Part shown: piece by piece, positions 37,240-47,191 of the stretch
Layout of the letters: the number at the start of each line of letters is the position of its first letter
Numbering within the stretch: the stretch's first letter is position 1
Position numbers and translations under genes: made by a program
Origin: Andalucia godoyi
Taxonomy: Eukaryota > Discoba > Jakobea > Jakobida > Andaluciidae
Reading direction: 5' to 3'
NCBI GenBank assembly: GCA_009859145.1
Contig: VRVR01000049.1
Coordinates: 124,001 to 188,000 of the forward strand
Length of the DNA: 64,000 nt
The notes under the pieces: model-generated
Seen by the model: only the letters and a program-made list of their open reading frames with translations
Told to the model about the DNA's origin: nothing
Database searches by the model: none

Positions 37240-38277
37240 ATGTATTCGCTTGTTCGGTGGTCGTATCGCAAGCTGACGTCGCGCCCAAAGCGAACGATTG
37301 CGATTTTTGGGATTGAAGATGCTGGCAAAACGGCTTTGATGGACTGTTTTTCATGCATGTTCCGCCAGATGGTGTATGATTTGGTTCCGACAATGGGCCA
37401 GCAGTTCACATCCTTTGTTTCAAAGTCGATTCAGTTTGATGTACTGGACTTCTGTGGAGTCCGCACCTTCCGATCCACCTGGAACTACTTTTGCGAAGAT
37501 CTGAGTGCGTTTGTCTATGTCGTGGACTCGAGTACCTGCCAGGGCTATTCACGCTTGTGTGAAAGCTTGTCTGCGGTGCAAAACCTGATCCAGACCCCGG
37601 AAGCTTCTACCCTGCCTTTTATCCTTGTGTTTTCAAAATGCGACACTTCCCCTGCTCATCATGCTGCGGATGATGGAGCGACAGGTGTTGCGGATTGGAT
37701 CAGGTTCATAGCGGGGTGTCCGCCTTCTGTGCGGATTGTCTTTTGCTCGTCAAAATCATTTTGCCAGTCGCAGCCGGCATTGACTGTCGACTTGTCTGCA
37801 CAAATGACACTCGATTCGCGATTGCCGGAAGCCCACGATGATGAGCATCGACAACCAAACGGAAGCACAGAACCATCCCTGTCTGCCGCGGCAGCATCTC
37901 CAGCGTCGACGCTGGAGAAACAAGACGATTTGGTGCATGTGACAATCCACGTCCGAAATCAGGAGTCGGAAGACGTCTCCATCCACTTAGACGTCTCGGA
38001 AGATCTTGGACCGGATATTGAAAAGCAGCCTGACTCATCGTCTCCTCTGGACTTCTCTTCTCCTGCCCCAGTGGATGCGCAGAAACACATTCACCAGATC
38101 TCTTCGTCCTCCTCGTTTTCATCATCCGCGGCCCAAACTCCTTTGCCACAATCCGTTTCTTTTGTGCAGACTGCATACCACAATCTGCGGGACCGTTGTT
38201 TGAACAGCCCAGATTTGGCTGTTTCAGACGGCGGAATAGACAGCTTACTCTCTGCCATCCATCTGTGTATCAAGTAG
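37240..38277 (+). CDS. Divergent ARF/ARL-family small GTPase with C-terminal extension (ARL13-like?)
   Basis: A 345-aa protein. The N-terminal 170 residues are an ARF-type G domain. The P-loop is FGIEDAGKTALM, the switch I Thr is in VPTMGQQF, switch II is LDFCGVRTFRSTW where ARFs have DxGGQ, G4 is FSKCD instead of NKxD, and G5 is CSSK. The catalytic Gln position is Val, so hydrolysis is probably altered. The remaining 170 residues are an acidic, Ser/Pro-rich extension with VHVTIHVRNQESEDVSIHLDVSED. An ARF domain with a long C-terminal tail and a non-standard switch II recalls ARL13B, a ciliary GTPase, but the tail lacks its typical coiled coil. Assignment beyond ARF/ARL superfamily is tentative. 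Confidence 0.7.
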   Translation: MYSLVRWSYRKLTSRPKRTIAIFGIEDAGKTALMDCFSCMFRQMVYDLVPTMGQQFTSFVSKSIQFDVLDFCGVRTFRSTWNYFCEDLSAFVYVVDSSTCQGYSRLCESLSAVQNLIQTPEASTLPFILVFSKCDTSPAHHAADDGATGVADWIRFIAGCPPSVRIVFCSSKSFCQSQPALTVDLSAQMTLDSRLPEAHDDEHRQPNGSTEPSLSAAAASPASTLEKQDDLVHVTIHVRNQESEDVSIHLDVSEDLGPDIEKQPDSSSPLDFSSPAPVDAQKHIHQISSSSSFSSSAAQTPLPQSVSFVQTAYHNLRDRCLNSPDLAVSDGGIDSLLSAIHLCIK

Positions 38278-39182
38278 GATCGCCGTGTCCTGTGTGCCTG
38301 TCCGCCGTTGGGCAAACAAGTGAGTCTTGACATCCGTCATACTGCACGTATATGCAAACCACACGTATCTGAGACGACAAAAGTCGGTTTTAGGTGAACC
38401 TGAGTTTTGCATGGCTGCGCAGTTCTGTTCTGTCTCTGTTGCTAGGCAATGTCGCAAGCCGAGCTCGGGCATATGTTACATTGACCACACGTTCTCTTCG
38501 CAGCGCCGGAAATCGACAATTTCGGGGGCCGGTTCCCTGCAGAGTTGTGGTTCTCGATGAATTACCTCGTAAATTGGTAGTAAATTGCTGTTTCTCTTTC
38601 CACATTCACCATCTCGCAGTGTTATGAAACGAAGCGCACGTTAATTGTCATCCAGATGCAGATATCGAAATAATGGAATGCAGCTTGCACAATTCTGCAT
38701 GAATTATCGCAGAGCGACTGCACAACCAAAGAGACATGGGAAGCAAATGGATTCATGCAAGATCCTCTTTGAATGGGAAATTTTAGGTGAATCTGCGAAG
38801 AAGCTCTTGTTGCTCTTGTTGCTCGTGCAGCCCGCACACCCTCAAAGGAACAGGGCAGGAAACGCGACCGCGCGCGATGTTCCAAGGATGTAAAAAAGGT
38901 CATTCAGACAGCGGAGCAGACCTCCATCTTCCGAAGCCGGTGTGAAGCATTCAGTATCGGGCCCCCCGCGAACGCAAGTTGGCACAGGTGCGAACCAAGC
39001 AGGAACACAAGTTGGGCCTGAAATCGGCGTCGGTCGTAACATTGCAGGGCAGCAGAACCCGTCAAAATACGAGCGCCGCGAAGGCTCAATGTTGCGTTGT
39101 TTTCGTCGTCGTTTTTCAGCAGGGGAAAACATCAAAAGGCTTGCTTCTGCAAACTCTATAATCGTCGCCGATCTGGATTCTC
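38278..39182. other. Gene-free stretch of about 0.9 kb
   Basis: Both strands have only short open frames with no recognisable domain. I looked for tRNA-like A/B boxes and found none convincing. CTCTTGTTGCTCTTGTTGCTC near 38808-38828 is a small direct repeat. Part of the end probably forms the 5' leader of GUF1. Confidence 0.4.
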
Positions 39183-41600
39183 ATGATACCGAGATTATCG
39201 GCTGCTCGTGGATTTCGCAAGCCGGATTGCAAAATCCTGCAGTCCTTTCGGCGGTTTTCATCGTCTGCAAGCAGCGGCATCGCAGACGCAAATCCCGACA
39301 TGTCTCCCATGCACGACGGATCAAAATCAAACGTTGCCGCAGAGTACACATTCACGAGGCATCACTTGGATGCAGATTTCATTGCATCGCTCCCGTGGAC
39401 CCAGTATCCCTTACAACGAATACGAAATCTAAGCATCATCGCGCATATTGACCATGGGAAATCCACGCTTGCGGATCGGCTGCTTGAGTTTTGTGGAACG
39501 CTTCCTGTTGGTGTCCGCCATCAGCAGTATCTGGACAAATTGCAAGTTGAAAAGGAACGTGGCATCACAGTCAAGGCGCAAACCGCAAGCATGTTTTTCA
39601 AGGATCCGTTGTATGATGCTGGAAAACAACAGCTGCCATGCTTGATTAACCTCATCGATTGTCCAGGACACATTGATTTTCATTATGAAGTTTCAAGGTC
39701 GCTTTCGGCGTGCGAAGGAGCGCTGCTTTTGGTGGATGCTTCTCAAGGGATCCAAGCCCAGACTATTGCGAATTACGAGAAGACGCTGAGTGTTTCGCAT
39801 CCTATCGAGCTGTTGCCGGTCATCACGAAGTGCGATCTTCCGCACGCGGATCCAGAAAAGTGCCGCGAGGACCTTTCGCACATGTTCGGATTCAACCCAA
39901 AGGATATTCTGCTGTGCTCTGCAAAGAGCGGCTTTGGAATTGACACTCTTGTGCAGGCTATCCTGGACCGAATCCCCGATCCTGAGCGCGATATGCCTCC
40001 GTTTATTGACGTGTCCAAGAAGGCAGCTGCGGAAGTAGAAAAGAAGGCGCTGCAAGCGCTGCTGTTTGATTCGTGGTATGATTCGTATCGAGGTGTGATT
40101 TGCTTGGTCCGTCTGGCACATGGCATGATTACGAAGGGCGACTCCGTCATGTGCGCGTCGACCAAGAAAGCATACGTCGTCCAGGACTGCGGCATCCTGT
40201 ACCCGGAACTGTTTTCAACGGGCGTCCTGCTTCGGGGACAGGTGGGGTTTTTGTGCCTGGGCATGAAGACGACGCGAGAAGCCCGCGTTGGCGATACGAT
40301 TCTCGCCACCTCCTCCGTTCCTGTGCAGTACATTGAGCCTTCGTACCTTGAAAATTTTACAGTTTCCAGCAATGTCAGCGCGTCAAATTCCTCGCAATCC
40401 GTTTCAACAACAGTTGCCGCGCAAAACCTCAAGGAAATGACCTCTATGCCAGTACTGCCGGGATTCCGCGCAGCCATTCCTATGGTGTACGCTTCGCTGT
40501 TCCCGACGTCTGGCGAAGATTTGGACGTTCTTCGAACAGCTCTTGATAAGCTTACGCTAAATGACTCGTCGGTGAAGTTGGACACCCGCATGTCCACGGA
40601 ATCGAACCCGGTGCTTGGAGTTGGTTTCCGTGCCGGGTTTCTCGGCATGCTCCATCTGGACGTCTTTGTCACGCGGCTGCGGCAGGAATTTCATGTGGAT
40701 TCGATTGTTGCATCCCCGACGGTGCCGTACAAGGTGCTTGTGGATCTTCCCGGCGAAGGAAATATCAAAACGCTTCGCGAACTGATGCTGACATCTCCGC
40801 AAGAATTTCCCACCGGAATGAGCCAAGCTGGCGAGCCTTGGGTGCAATATGTGAAGCAATGGGGCATTGCCACAACCATGGAAGAGTCCATCCGGGACCG
40901 ATCGCTCGACAATCCAGATGCACAATCAGGACGATGCGATGCGATGATTCCAATTTCTGTTGTCAACTCGTTTTTGGAGCCCCGCGTCGATATTTCTGTT
41001 GTCGCTCCCGTTGAGCAGCTTGGTTCTGTCATGCAGCTGTGCGAAGAGAGACGAGGAGAACGGACAGCAATGTCATACTTGTCTCCAGTGCGAGTTCTTT
41101 TGAAGTATTCACTGCCCATGAGCGAACTGATCACAGACTTTTTCGATGCCTTGCAAACCATCACGTCTGGCTACGCCTCTCTTGATTACGATCTGAGCAA
41201 TTTGAAATATGAAAAGACGGCGCTTTGCAAAGTCGTTGTTCTTCTGAATGGAGAGGAAGTGGATGCGCTGTCGTCTCTTTGCCATCCCTCTCATGCAGAG
41301 CGAAAAGCCAAGCGACTTGCGGAGAAGCTCCGCGATGTCATTCCTCGTCAAATGTTTGAAGTCGTCGTGCAGACCGGTGTCGTGGGAAAGGGAGATGGTC
41401 TCCGTGGTGGAGTCAAGATTATTGCACGCGAAAGAATTGCAGCCTTGCGGAAAGATGTCACGGCCAAATGCTACGGTGGCGACATCACTCGAAAACGAAA
41501 GCTCCTGGAAAAACAAAAGGAATCCAAGAAGCGAATGAAGCGAGTCGGCTCTGTCGAGCTTTCCAACGACGCCTTCCTTGCAGTTCTTTCCTCGCACTGA
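39183..41600 (+). CDS. GUF1: Mitochondrial translation factor GUF1 (EF4/LepA)
   Basis: An 805-aa GTPase of organellar ribosomes. LepA/EF4 is held to act in back-translocation or in ribosome assembly. The start at 39183 gives a basic, Ser-rich presequence (MIPRLSAARGFRKPD, then SFRRFSSSASS). The G motifs are SIIAHIDHGKST, VEKERGITVKAQ, DCPGHIDF and TKCDLPHADP. LepA-specific features follow: GVRHQQYLDKLQVEKERG, VLGVGFRAGFLGMLHLD, and the C-terminal domain closing with GGDITRKRKLLEKQKESKKRMK. A Ser-rich loop of about 35 residues (NVSASNSSQSVSTTVAA) is inserted between domains II and III. The gene fits with EF-Ts and bS16m in this window as part of the mitochondrial translation set. Confidence 0.95.
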   Translation: MIPRLSAARGFRKPDCKILQSFRRFSSSASSGIADANPDMSPMHDGSKSNVAAEYTFTRHHLDADFIASLPWTQYPLQRIRNLSIIAHIDHGKSTLADRLLEFCGTLPVGVRHQQYLDKLQVEKERGITVKAQTASMFFKDPLYDAGKQQLPCLINLIDCPGHIDFHYEVSRSLSACEGALLLVDASQGIQAQTIANYEKTLSVSHPIELLPVITKCDLPHADPEKCREDLSHMFGFNPKDILLCSAKSGFGIDTLVQAILDRIPDPERDMPPFIDVSKKAAAEVEKKALQALLFDSWYDSYRGVICLVRLAHGMITKGDSVMCASTKKAYVVQDCGILYPELFSTGVLLRGQVGFLCLGMKTTREARVGDTILATSSVPVQYIEPSYLENFTVSSNVSASNSSQSVSTTVAAQNLKEMTSMPVLPGFRAAIPMVYASLFPTSGEDLDVLRTALDKLTLNDSSVKLDTRMSTESNPVLGVGFRAGFLGMLHLDVFVTRLRQEFHVDSIVASPTVPYKVLVDLPGEGNIKTLRELMLTSPQEFPTGMSQAGEPWVQYVKQWGIATTMEESIRDRSLDNPDAQSGRCDAMIPISVVNSFLEPRVDISVVAPVEQLGSVMQLCEERRGERTAMSYLSPVRVLLKYSLPMSELITDFFDALQTITSGYASLDYDLSNLKYEKTALCKVVVLLNGEEVDALSSLCHPSHAERKAKRLAEKLRDVIPRQMFEVVVQTGVVGKGDGLRGGVKIIARERIAALRKDVTAKCYGGDITRKRKLLEKQKESKKRMKRVGSVELSNDAFLAVLSSH

Positions 41601-41960
41601 ATTGTCATTTTCCAATGAACACCTGTCCGTCCGCCCCGCCCCTCGTCCCTTCCTCTGCCAGTGGATAGAGAAAAAACCTCAGGCTCCCTTTCCGCCTGCC
41701 GTACTCCGCGTGTAGATTGCTCTGCTCCATTTGAGCGAATGTTTCCCTTTTCCTTTTGCAGCCGCGAAACGTTCCTTGTCTTTTTCGTTTTGCTTTTGCT
41801 TTTGCTTTTGGTGTAATTGTTGATGTGCTGATTTACCATTCTTTTGTTTTTATTTTTTTAGTTTTAATTGAATTTTTAAAAATCATATTTTAGATTTAGA
41901 TTTAAATCAAGGATCGTGGAAAGCGAGAGAGATTGAGGGGTTTGTATTAGTGTTATAGAG
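41601..41960. other. Gene-free stretch between GUF1 and MRTO4
   Basis: It holds T-rich sequence with TTTTGCTTTTGCTTTTGCTT repeats at about 41788-41808 and an A/T-rich block near 41840-41910 that may be the MRTO4 promoter. No gene is seen. Confidence 0.5.
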
Positions 41961-42734
41961 ATGCCGCGATCGAAGCGTTCCCGTGTAGTTCCACTTACGA
42001 AGACTGGCAAGAAGGGCCGAGAACGCAAGGAAGGGCTTATGGGCTCGATCCGCGACACATTTGACTCATACAAGTTTGTGTATGTTTTTGAAATGGAGAA
42101 TCCGCGATCAAGTGCGATGAAGGATGTTCGGATGGAGTATCGATCGAGTCGTTTCTTCCTTGGAAAGAACAAGGTTATGCGACTGGCGTTGGGCAAGACG
42201 CGTAATGATGCGCATGCTGAGAACACCCATTTGCTAAGTAGGGTGCTGAGAGGGAACTGTGGACTGATGTTCTCCAACGAAGAACCTGATAATGTTATTG
42301 CGTTCCTGTCCACGTACAGACCGTCTGACTATGCAAAGCCCGGATTCAAAGCTACCGAAAGGGTCTCGCTACACCGCGGATTGATCGACTTTCCTGTGTC
42401 GTCCGAGCCGATGTTGCGGTCGTTGGGTCTACCGGTCAGGATCAACAAGGGTACTCTCGAGCTCTCGGATGACTATGTCGTCTGTGAGGAGGGAAAGCCG
42501 CTGTCTGTTGAACAAGCTCGCATTCTCAAGCTGTTCAAGAAGCACATGTCCGTCTTTTCCCTGAAAGTGACTGCGTTTTGGTCGGACGGAAAGTTCTCGC
42601 GAGTGTCCGAGGACGGAGAATACGTTGTGGAAGGAGATGACAGCAACGCTCAGTCCGAGAATGGTGAAGACGATGACGATGAAGACGACGAAGACGACGA
42701 TGAAGACGAAGACGAAGACGAAGATATGGAGTAA
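41961..42734 (+). CDS. MRTO4: Ribosome assembly factor MRT4 (P0-like)
   Basis: A 257-aa nuclear paralogue of ribosomal protein P0. MRT4 occupies the P0 site on pre-60S particles and is later exchanged for P0. The N-terminus MPRSKRSRVVPLTKTGKKGRE is the basic start typical of MRT4. The core includes YKFVYVFEMENPRSSAMKDVR, SRFFLGKNKVMRLALG, LRGNCGLMFSNEEPDNV and SSEPMLRSLGLPVRINKG. The product lacks the P1/P2-binding tail of P0 and instead ends in an Asp/Glu-only tail of about 30 residues, encoded by GAC/GAA repeats at about 42663-42730. That acidic tail is longer than in yeast or human. Confidence 0.93.
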   Translation: MPRSKRSRVVPLTKTGKKGRERKEGLMGSIRDTFDSYKFVYVFEMENPRSSAMKDVRMEYRSSRFFLGKNKVMRLALGKTRNDAHAENTHLLSRVLRGNCGLMFSNEEPDNVIAFLSTYRPSDYAKPGFKATERVSLHRGLIDFPVSSEPMLRSLGLPVRINKGTLELSDDYVVCEEGKPLSVEQARILKLFKKHMSVFSLKVTAFWSDGKFSRVSEDGEYVVEGDDSNAQSENGEDDDDEDDEDDDEDEDEDEDME

Positions 42735-42807
42735 AGAATAAGATGAATTCAAATGGGTCGGCTTTTTTATGTCTTGCTGTGTGCATGAAGAAAAGAAAAA
42801 GATCCCT

Positions 42808-44403
42808 CTATTCAGTGGGCTGCGGCGCACTGCAAGCGGGGTCCGTTCCTTCTGAGAACTTGTCGTCGTCCGGAGCCGGGGCGGACGATGATGCGAGGAA
42901 GCCATTGGTACTGGTAGTGGGTCGTACGAATTGCATGAGCTGCGTCTTTTCGTCCTCGAGCCGGCGTTGCCGTTCGTCTTCTTCAGCCAAGTGGTTTCTC
43001 ATTTCGACAAGTTCGCGCAGCAGCGCTTCCTTCAGTTCTTGGTTTTCGGCTTCTAATTGGCGAACACGATCTTCGAGGATCTTCTTCTCCTTGACTCTGC
43101 CTTGCGCATCTGCTTTTGCTTCTTGTGTAATTCGACCCTGACGTTCCTTTTCTTTTTGAAGAGAAGTAATGAGCATGTCCTTCTCCCGTTCGAGAGACTC
43201 GACCGATTTCTCCAGCGTTCGGATTCTTGTCTTGTACTTCGACCGCTCGGCCTCCAGACTGCGGTCCGCAGCCCCTCCTCCTCCACCACCGCCGTCGTGC
43301 GTCTTGTGATTAGAGGTCGCAGGTCTCTTTGCAGTCTCTGGTTGCACTGCCGCGGCAGTAGAACGTAGGAGGTGCAGTCCTTGTATTTCCCGTTCTTTCT
43401 GATTCACCTGGCTCTTCAACTCTGCGATTTGCAGCGCTAGGTCTTGGCGTTCACGCCGTTGCTGGGCTTCATTCGCCTCCGCCGCCGCTCGAAGTCGCTT
43501 GATTTCCCCGACAAAGCTGTCTCTCTCGGCCTGCACTTTTTCTAGCCGATCCTCCTTCTCTTTGGATGCGGCCTTTGTCGATTCGCTCTGGCGATCTCGG
43601 TCTCGTAGAGTCTCTCTGAGCCTTGTAATTTCCTCATTCAGACTGCGCATTCTGTCCTCTCCATCGATTTTCGACTTTGCCATCTGGTCCAGAACAGTTT
43701 TCTGCGTCGAACTCTGGTACTTCTTCAGTTGTTCGATTTCGATGCGCAGGCGGGACACGTGTATTCGAAAGTGTTTTTTCCACGTATCTAGCACACCACT
43801 CTGTTCCTCGAGTGCTGTCTCAGCGGCAGTCGCTCTGTCTTCGAATGCCTTTCCTTTTTTTGTCCATTCCTTCACCAGATTCTTCTGCTGTTTCAACCTG
43901 TCTTCCAAGTCACTCGGCGTCGATGAAGCTGGCATGCTGTTCTGTGCACTCATCGATGCAATCTTGGCTATTTTTTCCTCTAATTCTTCGGCAGTCTTTT
44001 CCTTTGCGTCCTTTTCTCTTTTCAAGCTTGTCTGCAGCTCTGCAATCTTGCGTTTTCCCGCCAGCAGCTCTGCGTTCATTCTCGTCTCCTCGTCTTTTGC
44101 TCGCCGGAGTTCGTCGCTCATAATCAACATCTCAGCATCCCTCTTTCGCACTTGTTCTTCTAACAGATCCAATTTTTCAGAGTCATCAAACAGCGTTGGA
44201 TGCTTTCCGGGATATGCAGTATGGCTGTTGCGCGGAACCGGCGTTTCTTGCATCATACTACCAGCTTTTGCACTCGCCGCGGGCAGGGTCGACCGCACGG
44301 GCTTCCGGGCCTCCTTTCTTTCTCTTGCATTCTCTATTGCAGACTGCGCAGCTCTCAGCTGACTTTCATGATCAATGCTGACTTCATACGGCCCTTTCTT
44401 CAT
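42808..44403 (-). CDS. Uncharacterised coiled-coil protein
   Basis: A 531-aa protein that is almost entirely predicted coiled coil from about residue 75 to 490. Heptad-like runs include LLEEQVRKRDAEMLIMSDEL, TRMNAELLAGKRKIAELQ, KDAKEKTAEELEEKIAKI and RVRQLEAENQELKEALL. The N-terminal 70 residues are basic and Pro/Ser-rich. A Gly-rich break (DGGGGGGGAADR) splits the rod near residue 375. The end is Ser/Pro-rich. I see no motor, kinase or membrane segment. A cytoskeletal, basal-body or golgin-like role is possible, but the sequence does not single out a family. It converges with MRTO4 with only 73 bp between stops. Confidence 0.75.
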   Translation of the reverse strand: MKKGPYEVSIDHESQLRAAQSAIENARERKEARKPVRSTLPAASAKAGSMMQETPVPRNSHTAYPGKHPTLFDDSEKLDLLEEQVRKRDAEMLIMSDELRRAKDEETRMNAELLAGKRKIAELQTSLKREKDAKEKTAEELEEKIAKIASMSAQNSMPASSTPSDLEDRLKQQKNLVKEWTKKGKAFEDRATAAETALEEQSGVLDTWKKHFRIHVSRLRIEIEQLKKYQSSTQKTVLDQMAKSKIDGEDRMRSLNEEITRLRETLRDRDRQSESTKAASKEKEDRLEKVQAERDSFVGEIKRLRAAAEANEAQQRRERQDLALQIAELKSQVNQKEREIQGLHLLRSTAAAVQPETAKRPATSNHKTHDGGGGGGGAADRSLEAERSKYKTRIRTLEKSVESLEREKDMLITSLQKEKERQGRITQEAKADAQGRVKEKKILEDRVRQLEAENQELKEALLRELVEMRNHLAEEDERQRRLEDEKTQLMQFVRPTTSTNGFLASSSAPAPDDDKFSEGTDPACSAPQPTE

Positions 44404-44916
44404 GAACGAGTTCCTTCTTTCCTTTGTACGAATGCGAGGTTGACCAAGACTATCCGTATCCGTATCCGTATCAGTATCCGTATGTGTCCAAGTGTGGGTG
44501 CACGGATTGAATGGACACGCGCAGAGAAAAGAGATAGGATGCTTACGTTGGATAAAGTTTGAACAGGATCGTGGATGTCGTAGGTGCCGTGCACTCGTTA
44601 AGAAACCGAAAACCTTCGACGTTAAGAAAACTGTCGTACTCTAGAGGTGCTTAGAGATGGGAACACAGATATGGGTTTTGCAAATGGTTTTTCTTCTTCT
44701 TATGTGTATTGTAGTGCACAAATGCAAAACACGAATTTAGGGTATAACCACGACAGGCAGCAGGAAATAGAAAAATAAAGAACAAGAAAGAAAACAGAAC
44801 AAAGAAAAACAAACTGCAAAGGTGGTGGTGGTGGAGGTGAAGGGAGAGGAAAAGAAAACCAGGTAATGGAAACCCACACACACACACACACACACACACA
44901 GAGGGAACGCTCCATC
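44404..44916. repeat. Gene-free stretch with (CCGTAT)n and (CA)n
   Basis: The upstream side of the coiled-coil gene has a CCGTAT run at about 44454-44482. A GGTGGTGGTGGTGG stretch lies near 44821-44838 and a CA run at about 44875-44900, just before the CCT3 stop. No gene is seen. Confidence 0.55.
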
Positions 44917-46635
44917 TTACTCCTGTCTGTCTTCAGGCTGTGCATCCTCATCAGGTACCGGTTGCCCCTTTGCCTCCTGGTCCTTCTGTGCCTTGTTCTT
45001 GATGCCTGACACAATGTCATCGATACGGAGCAGAAGAGCAGCGGACTCAATTGCCGTCTTGACAGTTTGGACCTTAACGGCCAGAGGCTCCCAAATTCCT
45101 GCAGCCTTCATGTCCGTGATTTTTCCATTCTCACCATCGATTCCCCACACACACAACGGAGCATTTTGCTCGTCTGCGCTGTTCAGTGAAGATGCATGCT
45201 TGGCTCGGAGTTCCGTAATCGTACGAACAACATTCGCGCCACAGTTCTGGGCAAGCGTCCGAGGAATGACCTCCATGGCACCAGCGACTGCCTGGTATGC
45301 ATACTGGGCAATACCCTCCACCTTCTTGGCCTGTCGCGAGAGAGATTGAGAAAGTTGCATTTCGAATGCGCCACCGCCAACACACATGCGAGGATCAAGC
45401 AACACATTTCGTGCAACAAGCATTGCATCATGCAAGTTACGCTCAACCTCGTTCAAGAAGTCCTTGGACGGTCCACGGAGCAACACAGTGCAAGCCTTGG
45501 GATTTGCACAGTCCTCGAAGAACGCAAAGTATTCGTCTCCAATCTTCCGAACTTCAAACAAGCCACACTCCGTACCCACGTCTTCCTCGGTAAGTTCTTC
45601 CGTTCGATTTGCAATGGTGGCGCCAGAAACACGAGCGATTCTCACGTTGTCAGTCTTTCTCATGCGGCGCATGACGGAAACGCCGGCCTTCATCAGCAAA
45701 TGGGCTGCATAATCCGAAACACCCTTCTCGGTTACAACGACCGTCGGCTTGACTCTCAGGATGTCCTTCACCATGCGCTGGACAGTTTCCTCCTCCATCT
45801 TGACCAAGGTCTCCCAGTCGTCTTCATTCGTAATTTCGACGTTCGTCGCAGACTCATTCTTCGTGAATTCGATAGGGCAATCCATCAGCACAACGCGCGG
45901 GCGGACGATTCGACGAGGCATCTTCGGATGAATAATGTCCTTGTTGATCATGACTCCGCGCAGCACGCACGACTCTGTGATATCTCCTCCCGGGATCTTT
46001 TCCAATCGAGCATACCGCTTGATATCAATGTCACGGCGACCGTCAGCACCGACCACAGTGACACACTTCACGGCATCCAACGCCAGCGAGGTCATGAGCG
46101 TCGAAAACTTGCTGACAAACTTTGTTCCGAGACAGGAGTGGATGACCTGAAGCATCTGTTCTCTGTTTTCAGGGTCCACTGTGAACGAAGCTTGAGACTC
46201 TGCAATCTTCACTGCATCGTCCAGCGCCTTGAAATACGTTTGCACAATCACGGTCGGATGAATGTTTCTCTCCAGCAGCGGTTCGGCAACCGTCATCATT
46301 TCTCCAGCAAGAACAATCACAGAAGTTGTTCCATCTCCGACTTCCTCATCTTGCGTTCGGGAAAGGTCAATAATCGACTTTGCAGCAGGATGCGTAACCT
46401 CAATTTCACGGAGGATTGAATTTCCATCGTTCGAAATCACAATGCCGCCCATCGGATCAAGAATCATCTTGAGCATAGCCTGCGGTCCCACGGAAGTTCG
46501 GACAATGTCGGCAACAGCTCGGGCAGCAGCGATGTTTGCAAGCTGCGCTTTGCGACCTGTATCCCGCTTCGTGTTCTGCTGAAGCACATATACGGGCGAA
46601 CCACCCATCATTCCCATTGGTTGAAGTCCCTGCAT
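44917..46635 (-). CDS. CCT3: Chaperonin CCT subunit gamma (TCP-1 gamma)
   Basis: A 572-aa subunit of the cytosolic CCT/TRiC complex that folds actin and tubulin. The open frame runs to 46878, but the ATG at 46635 (MQGLQPMGMMGG) starts the protein a short way before the family N-terminus YVLQQNTKRDTGRKAQ. ATP-site motifs are DPMGGIVISNDGNSILRE and EEVGDGTTSVIVLAGEM, with a further GGGAFEMQLSQ and the C-terminal LLRIDDIVSG. The gamma-specific phrasing YARLEKIPGGDITESCVLRGVMINKD and LGIWEPLAVK-like AGIWEPLAVKVQT fixes the subunit. The C-terminal tail is Gln/Asp/Glu-rich. Confidence 0.96.
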   Translation of the reverse strand: MQGLQPMGMMGGSPVYVLQQNTKRDTGRKAQLANIAAARAVADIVRTSVGPQAMLKMILDPMGGIVISNDGNSILREIEVTHPAAKSIIDLSRTQDEEVGDGTTSVIVLAGEMMTVAEPLLERNIHPTVIVQTYFKALDDAVKIAESQASFTVDPENREQMLQVIHSCLGTKFVSKFSTLMTSLALDAVKCVTVVGADGRRDIDIKRYARLEKIPGGDITESCVLRGVMINKDIIHPKMPRRIVRPRVVLMDCPIEFTKNESATNVEITNEDDWETLVKMEEETVQRMVKDILRVKPTVVVTEKGVSDYAAHLLMKAGVSVMRRMRKTDNVRIARVSGATIANRTEELTEEDVGTECGLFEVRKIGDEYFAFFEDCANPKACTVLLRGPSKDFLNEVERNLHDAMLVARNVLLDPRMCVGGGAFEMQLSQSLSRQAKKVEGIAQYAYQAVAGAMEVIPRTLAQNCGANVVRTITELRAKHASSLNSADEQNAPLCVWGIDGENGKITDMKAAGIWEPLAVKVQTVKTAIESAALLLRIDDIVSGIKNKAQKDQEAKGQPVPDEDAQPEDRQE

Positions 46636-47191
46636 TTGCTTATAAGTTCCTACGAAATGTACGGTACGGACACTGTTCGAAAAAAGCCAAAGAATAAGCA
46701 GAGGTGAACAACGAAGAAGGAGGAAAATGAAGAAACAGCAAAAGGGAGGAGAAAAGAAAGGGAGAGACAGGGAGACAGGAAGAGAGAGACAAGGAGAAAC
46801 AGAAAATGGCTGAGACACGAAGACAGATTGGACGCTGACATTACGGAATGGCGAGTTGCAACAGTGATCTGTTGTCATTTGTCAGAACGAAAAGGCGCCA
46901 ATTTGAAAAATATTCGATTCCATACCGGTATAATGGTTGTTTACAGCAGGCAGAATCGGAAAAGGCGGTTCCCAACTTTTCCCACCAAAGACCCCGGGGG
47001 CATACTAGGCCGCTCCCCCTTTACACAAGTGCCCAACCGACACAGGAACGTGCACTGCACGAATAATTATTCCTGCTTATCCTATTCAGATTGTGTATCG
47101 AAGCAGGGCAGAGAAACACCATCAATAACAGAAACACCTCCAAAAGAGCAATCTGGGTAAGAAAAAAAAAGAGGGGAACAATGAGGGCTCT
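46636..47191. other. Gene-free stretch upstream of CCT3
   Basis: A GGGAGA/AGAGAG purine run lies at about 46745-46800 (plus-strand sense). After that is ordinary sequence with GGCCGCTCCCCC near 47007. The right part also holds the 3' flank of the acylase gene. No gene or RNA is seen. Confidence 0.45.

Noticed and set aside
40585-40610. GGAATCGAACCC, resembling a tRNA T-arm
   Set aside because: It lies within the GUF1 coding sequence and has no partner arms or A box at a fitting distance.
45196-46419. Plus-strand 407-codon frame opposite CCT3
   Set aside because: Shadow of the highly conserved CCT3 coding sequence on the minus strand; no similarity of its own.
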